Assembly: GCA_003268905.1 (NCBI GenBank)
Contig: QLTU01000003.1
Span: 124,001-188,000, forward strand
Direction: 5' to 3'
DNA length: 64,000 bases
Origin: Acidovorax defluvii
Lineage (GTDB): Bacteria; Pseudomonadota; Gammaproteobacteria; Burkholderiales; Burkholderiaceae_C
Shown here: positions 62,675 to 64,000 of the stretch, piece by piece
Numbering within the stretch: the first letter of the stretch is position 1
How the letters are laid out: every line of letters begins with the position of its first letter
Position numbers and translations under genes: made by a program
The notes under the pieces: model-generated
The model's database searches: none
Seen by the model: only the letters and a program-made list of their open reading frames with translations
Told to the model about the DNA's origin: nothing

Positions 62675-64000
62675 GCGGCACCCCCTGGGTCAGCGCGGCA
62701 AGCTGCTCGCGGTTGCGGGCCAGGTGCGCCTGCACGTCGGCGTGCCACAGGCCACTCATCCACTCGCCAATGCGCTCCACCGTGGCTTCGGCACGGGGCA
62801 CCGAAGGCGACAGATGCCCCTTGGCCACCACATGCAGGCGGTCACAGATTTCAAACAATTCGTCCAGCTCCTCGCTCACGACCAGCACGGCGCAGCCAGC
62901 GTCGCGCAAGGCCAATATCTCGCCGCGAATCTGCGCGGCCGCACCCACGTCCACGCCCCAGGTGGGCTGCGAGACGATGAGCAACGTGGGGTTGGCATCG
63001 ATCTCGCGCCCCACGATGAACTTTTGCAGGTTGCCACCCGACAGCGATTTGGCCGCCGAATTGGGGCCACCCGCCTTCACGTGAAAGCGCTCGATGATGG
63101 ACTGGGCATGCTTTTGCAGTGCCCCCACCTGGATCCAGCCACTGCCACTGACGGCATTGGTGCGCGTGAGCAGCAGGTTGTGCGCCAGGCCCATGGTGGG
63201 CACGGCGCCGCGCCCCAGCCGCTCTTCCGGCACAAAGTGCAGGCCCAGCGCACGGCGCTGGCCCGGGCCCATGCGCCCCGCGTTCTTTCCCGCCACCTGG
63301 ATGCTGGCCGGCGCGGCGCGCTGGTCTTCGCCCGACAGTGCGTAGAGCAGCTCTTTTTGCCCATTGCCCGACACCCCGGCAATGCCCACCACTTCGCCCG
63401 CCTTCACCTCGAACTGAAGGTCGATCAAATCCACCCCGAACTGGTCGGCGCGCGGCAGCGACAGGCCCTGCACGCGCAGCACAGTGGCGCCGGTCTGCAC
63501 CGCGCGGTGCTCCAGCGCGGGTGGCTCGGCGCCGATCATCAGGCGCGACAGGGACGCATTGGATTCTTCAGTCGGGTTGCACACGCCGGTGACCTTGCCA
63601 CCACGCAACACCGTGCAGGCCGTGCACAGCGCACGGATCTCGTGCAGCTTGTGGCTGATATAGAGGATGCTGCAGCCCTCGGACGCCAGCTTGCGCAGCA
63701 CCACAAACAGTTTTTCGACCGCCTGGGGCGTGAGCACCGAGGTGGGCTCGTCCAGGATGAGCAGCTTGGGGTTGGTGAGCAATGCGCGGATGATTTCGAC
63801 GCGCTGCATCTCGCCCACGCTCAGTGTGTGCACCGGACGCAGGGGGTCGATGTCCAGCCCGTATTCAGACGCCTTGGCCGTAATGCGCTGCGTGACCTCG
63901 GACAGTGTGATGCGCTTGTCCAGGCCCAGCCACACGTTCTCGGCCACCGTGAGCGTGTCAAACAGGCTGAAATGCTGGAACACCATGGCGATGCCCAGCG
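62661..64000 (-). CDS. ABC transporter ATP-binding protein, nucleoside/sugar type (5' end beyond window)
   Basis: The protein has at least 441 residues in the window and lacks its N-terminal start. It is a fused two-domain ATPase. In the window are the Q-loop (MVFQHFSLFDTLTVAENVWLGL), signature LSVGEMQRVEIIRALL, Walker B LLILDEPTSVL, then the second, degenerate domain with GIAGVSGNGQKELLYAL and LSGGNLQKFIVGREI. This fits NupO/RbsA-type ATPases serving BMP receptors. The gene continues past the edge. Confidence 0.93.
   Translation of the reverse strand, partial: LGIAMVFQHFSLFDTLTVAENVWLGLDKRITLSEVTQRITAKASEYGLDIDPLRPVHTLSVGEMQRVEIIRALLTNPKLLILDEPTSVLTPQAVEKLFVVLRKLASEGCSILYISHKLHEIRALCTACTVLRGGKVTGVCNPTEESNASLSRLMIGAEPPALEHRAVQTGATVLRVQGLSLPRADQFGVDLIDLQFEVKAGEVVGIAGVSGNGQKELLYALSGEDQRAAPASIQVAGKNAGRMGPGQRRALGLHFVPEERLGRGAVPTMGLAHNLLLTRTNAVSGSGWIQVGALQKHAQSIIERFHVKAGGPNSAAKSLSGGNLQKFIVGREIDANPTLLIVSQPTWGVDVGAAAQIRGEILALRDAGCAVLVVSEELDELFEICDRLHVVAKGHLSPSVPRAEATVERIGEWMSGLWHADVQAHLARNREQLAALTQGVPHVPT

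Overview
The window is a GC-rich chromosomal segment from a betaproteobacterium, most likely a Comamonadaceae (Acidovorax-like) organism of the Burkholderiales. This rests on gene content and order (DUF3579-argD-argF, hda-HAD-pcnB-folK opposite purM, murJ opposite rpsT), a Bug-type periplasmic receptor, a YRNPATGQTW-type H-NS protein and a Comamonadaceae-style kynB-kynU-kynA locus. It is mostly housekeeping and metabolic DNA with one recent insertion sequence and many small dispersed palindromic repeats. No tRNA, rRNA, CRISPR array, prophage or integrative element was seen.

Layout. 1-5 kb: end of a chemoreceptor, a hypothetical protein, cheV, two small envelope proteins and an SDR protein. 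5-7 kb: a ferredoxin-reductase-like enzyme and a Bug solute receptor. 7-11 kb (minus): hda, a HAD phosphatase, pcnB and folK. 11-15 kb: purM, a PerM/AI-2E-type membrane protein and a chemoreceptor with an in-frame stop. 15-20 kb: a PHB-depolymerase-like esterase, an AraC remnant, a SirB1-like protein, murJ and rpsT. 20-23 kb: DUF3579, argD, argF and a Cys-cluster protein. 23-27 kb: a MASE2-GGDEF cyclase, then feoA-feoB and a Cys-rich partner behind a Fur box. 27-33 kb: the kynurenine pathway (kynB, kynU with an in-frame stop, kynA), an MFS transporter and an FAD monooxygenase. 33-36 kb: acnA. 36-38 kb: an intact ISL3-family IS with an 8-bp target duplication, inserted in the transcription terminator of an H-NS gene. 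38-41 kb: a CNNM/CorC protein and apaH. 41-51.5 kb: a complete nitrous oxide reduction locus. 51.7-55 kb: a DEAD-box helicase, a YpfJ-like metallopeptidase and dcd. 55-64 kb: purine salvage and a BMP-type nucleoside ABC importer, whose ATPase runs off the window.

How the genes work together. The nos locus is self-contained. It has the reductase NosZ, the flavo-iron-sulfur protein NosR, the ApbE flavin transferase that would load FMN onto NosR, a divergent c-type cytochrome as plausible electron carrier, the NosDFY complex, and two NosL-type copper chaperones. A small DUF2946-like protein sits between an FNR/Dnr-type box and nosZ. The purine end of the window combines uptake (two BMP receptors, two permeases, one ATPase) with guanine and adenine deamination.

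The most unusual feature is a family of about 50-60 bp palindromic repeats (arms near ggcctctagcgctt and gcgctagcagctat). It occurs between genes across the whole window and also inside coding sequence. In-frame copies form a stretch of argF and an interdomain linker of acnA, and another copy supplies the last codons of guaD. Other points of note are the in-frame stops in a chemoreceptor and in kynU, a 13-bp perfect hairpin between nosZ and nosR, and a leader hairpin pair before the first BMP receptor.
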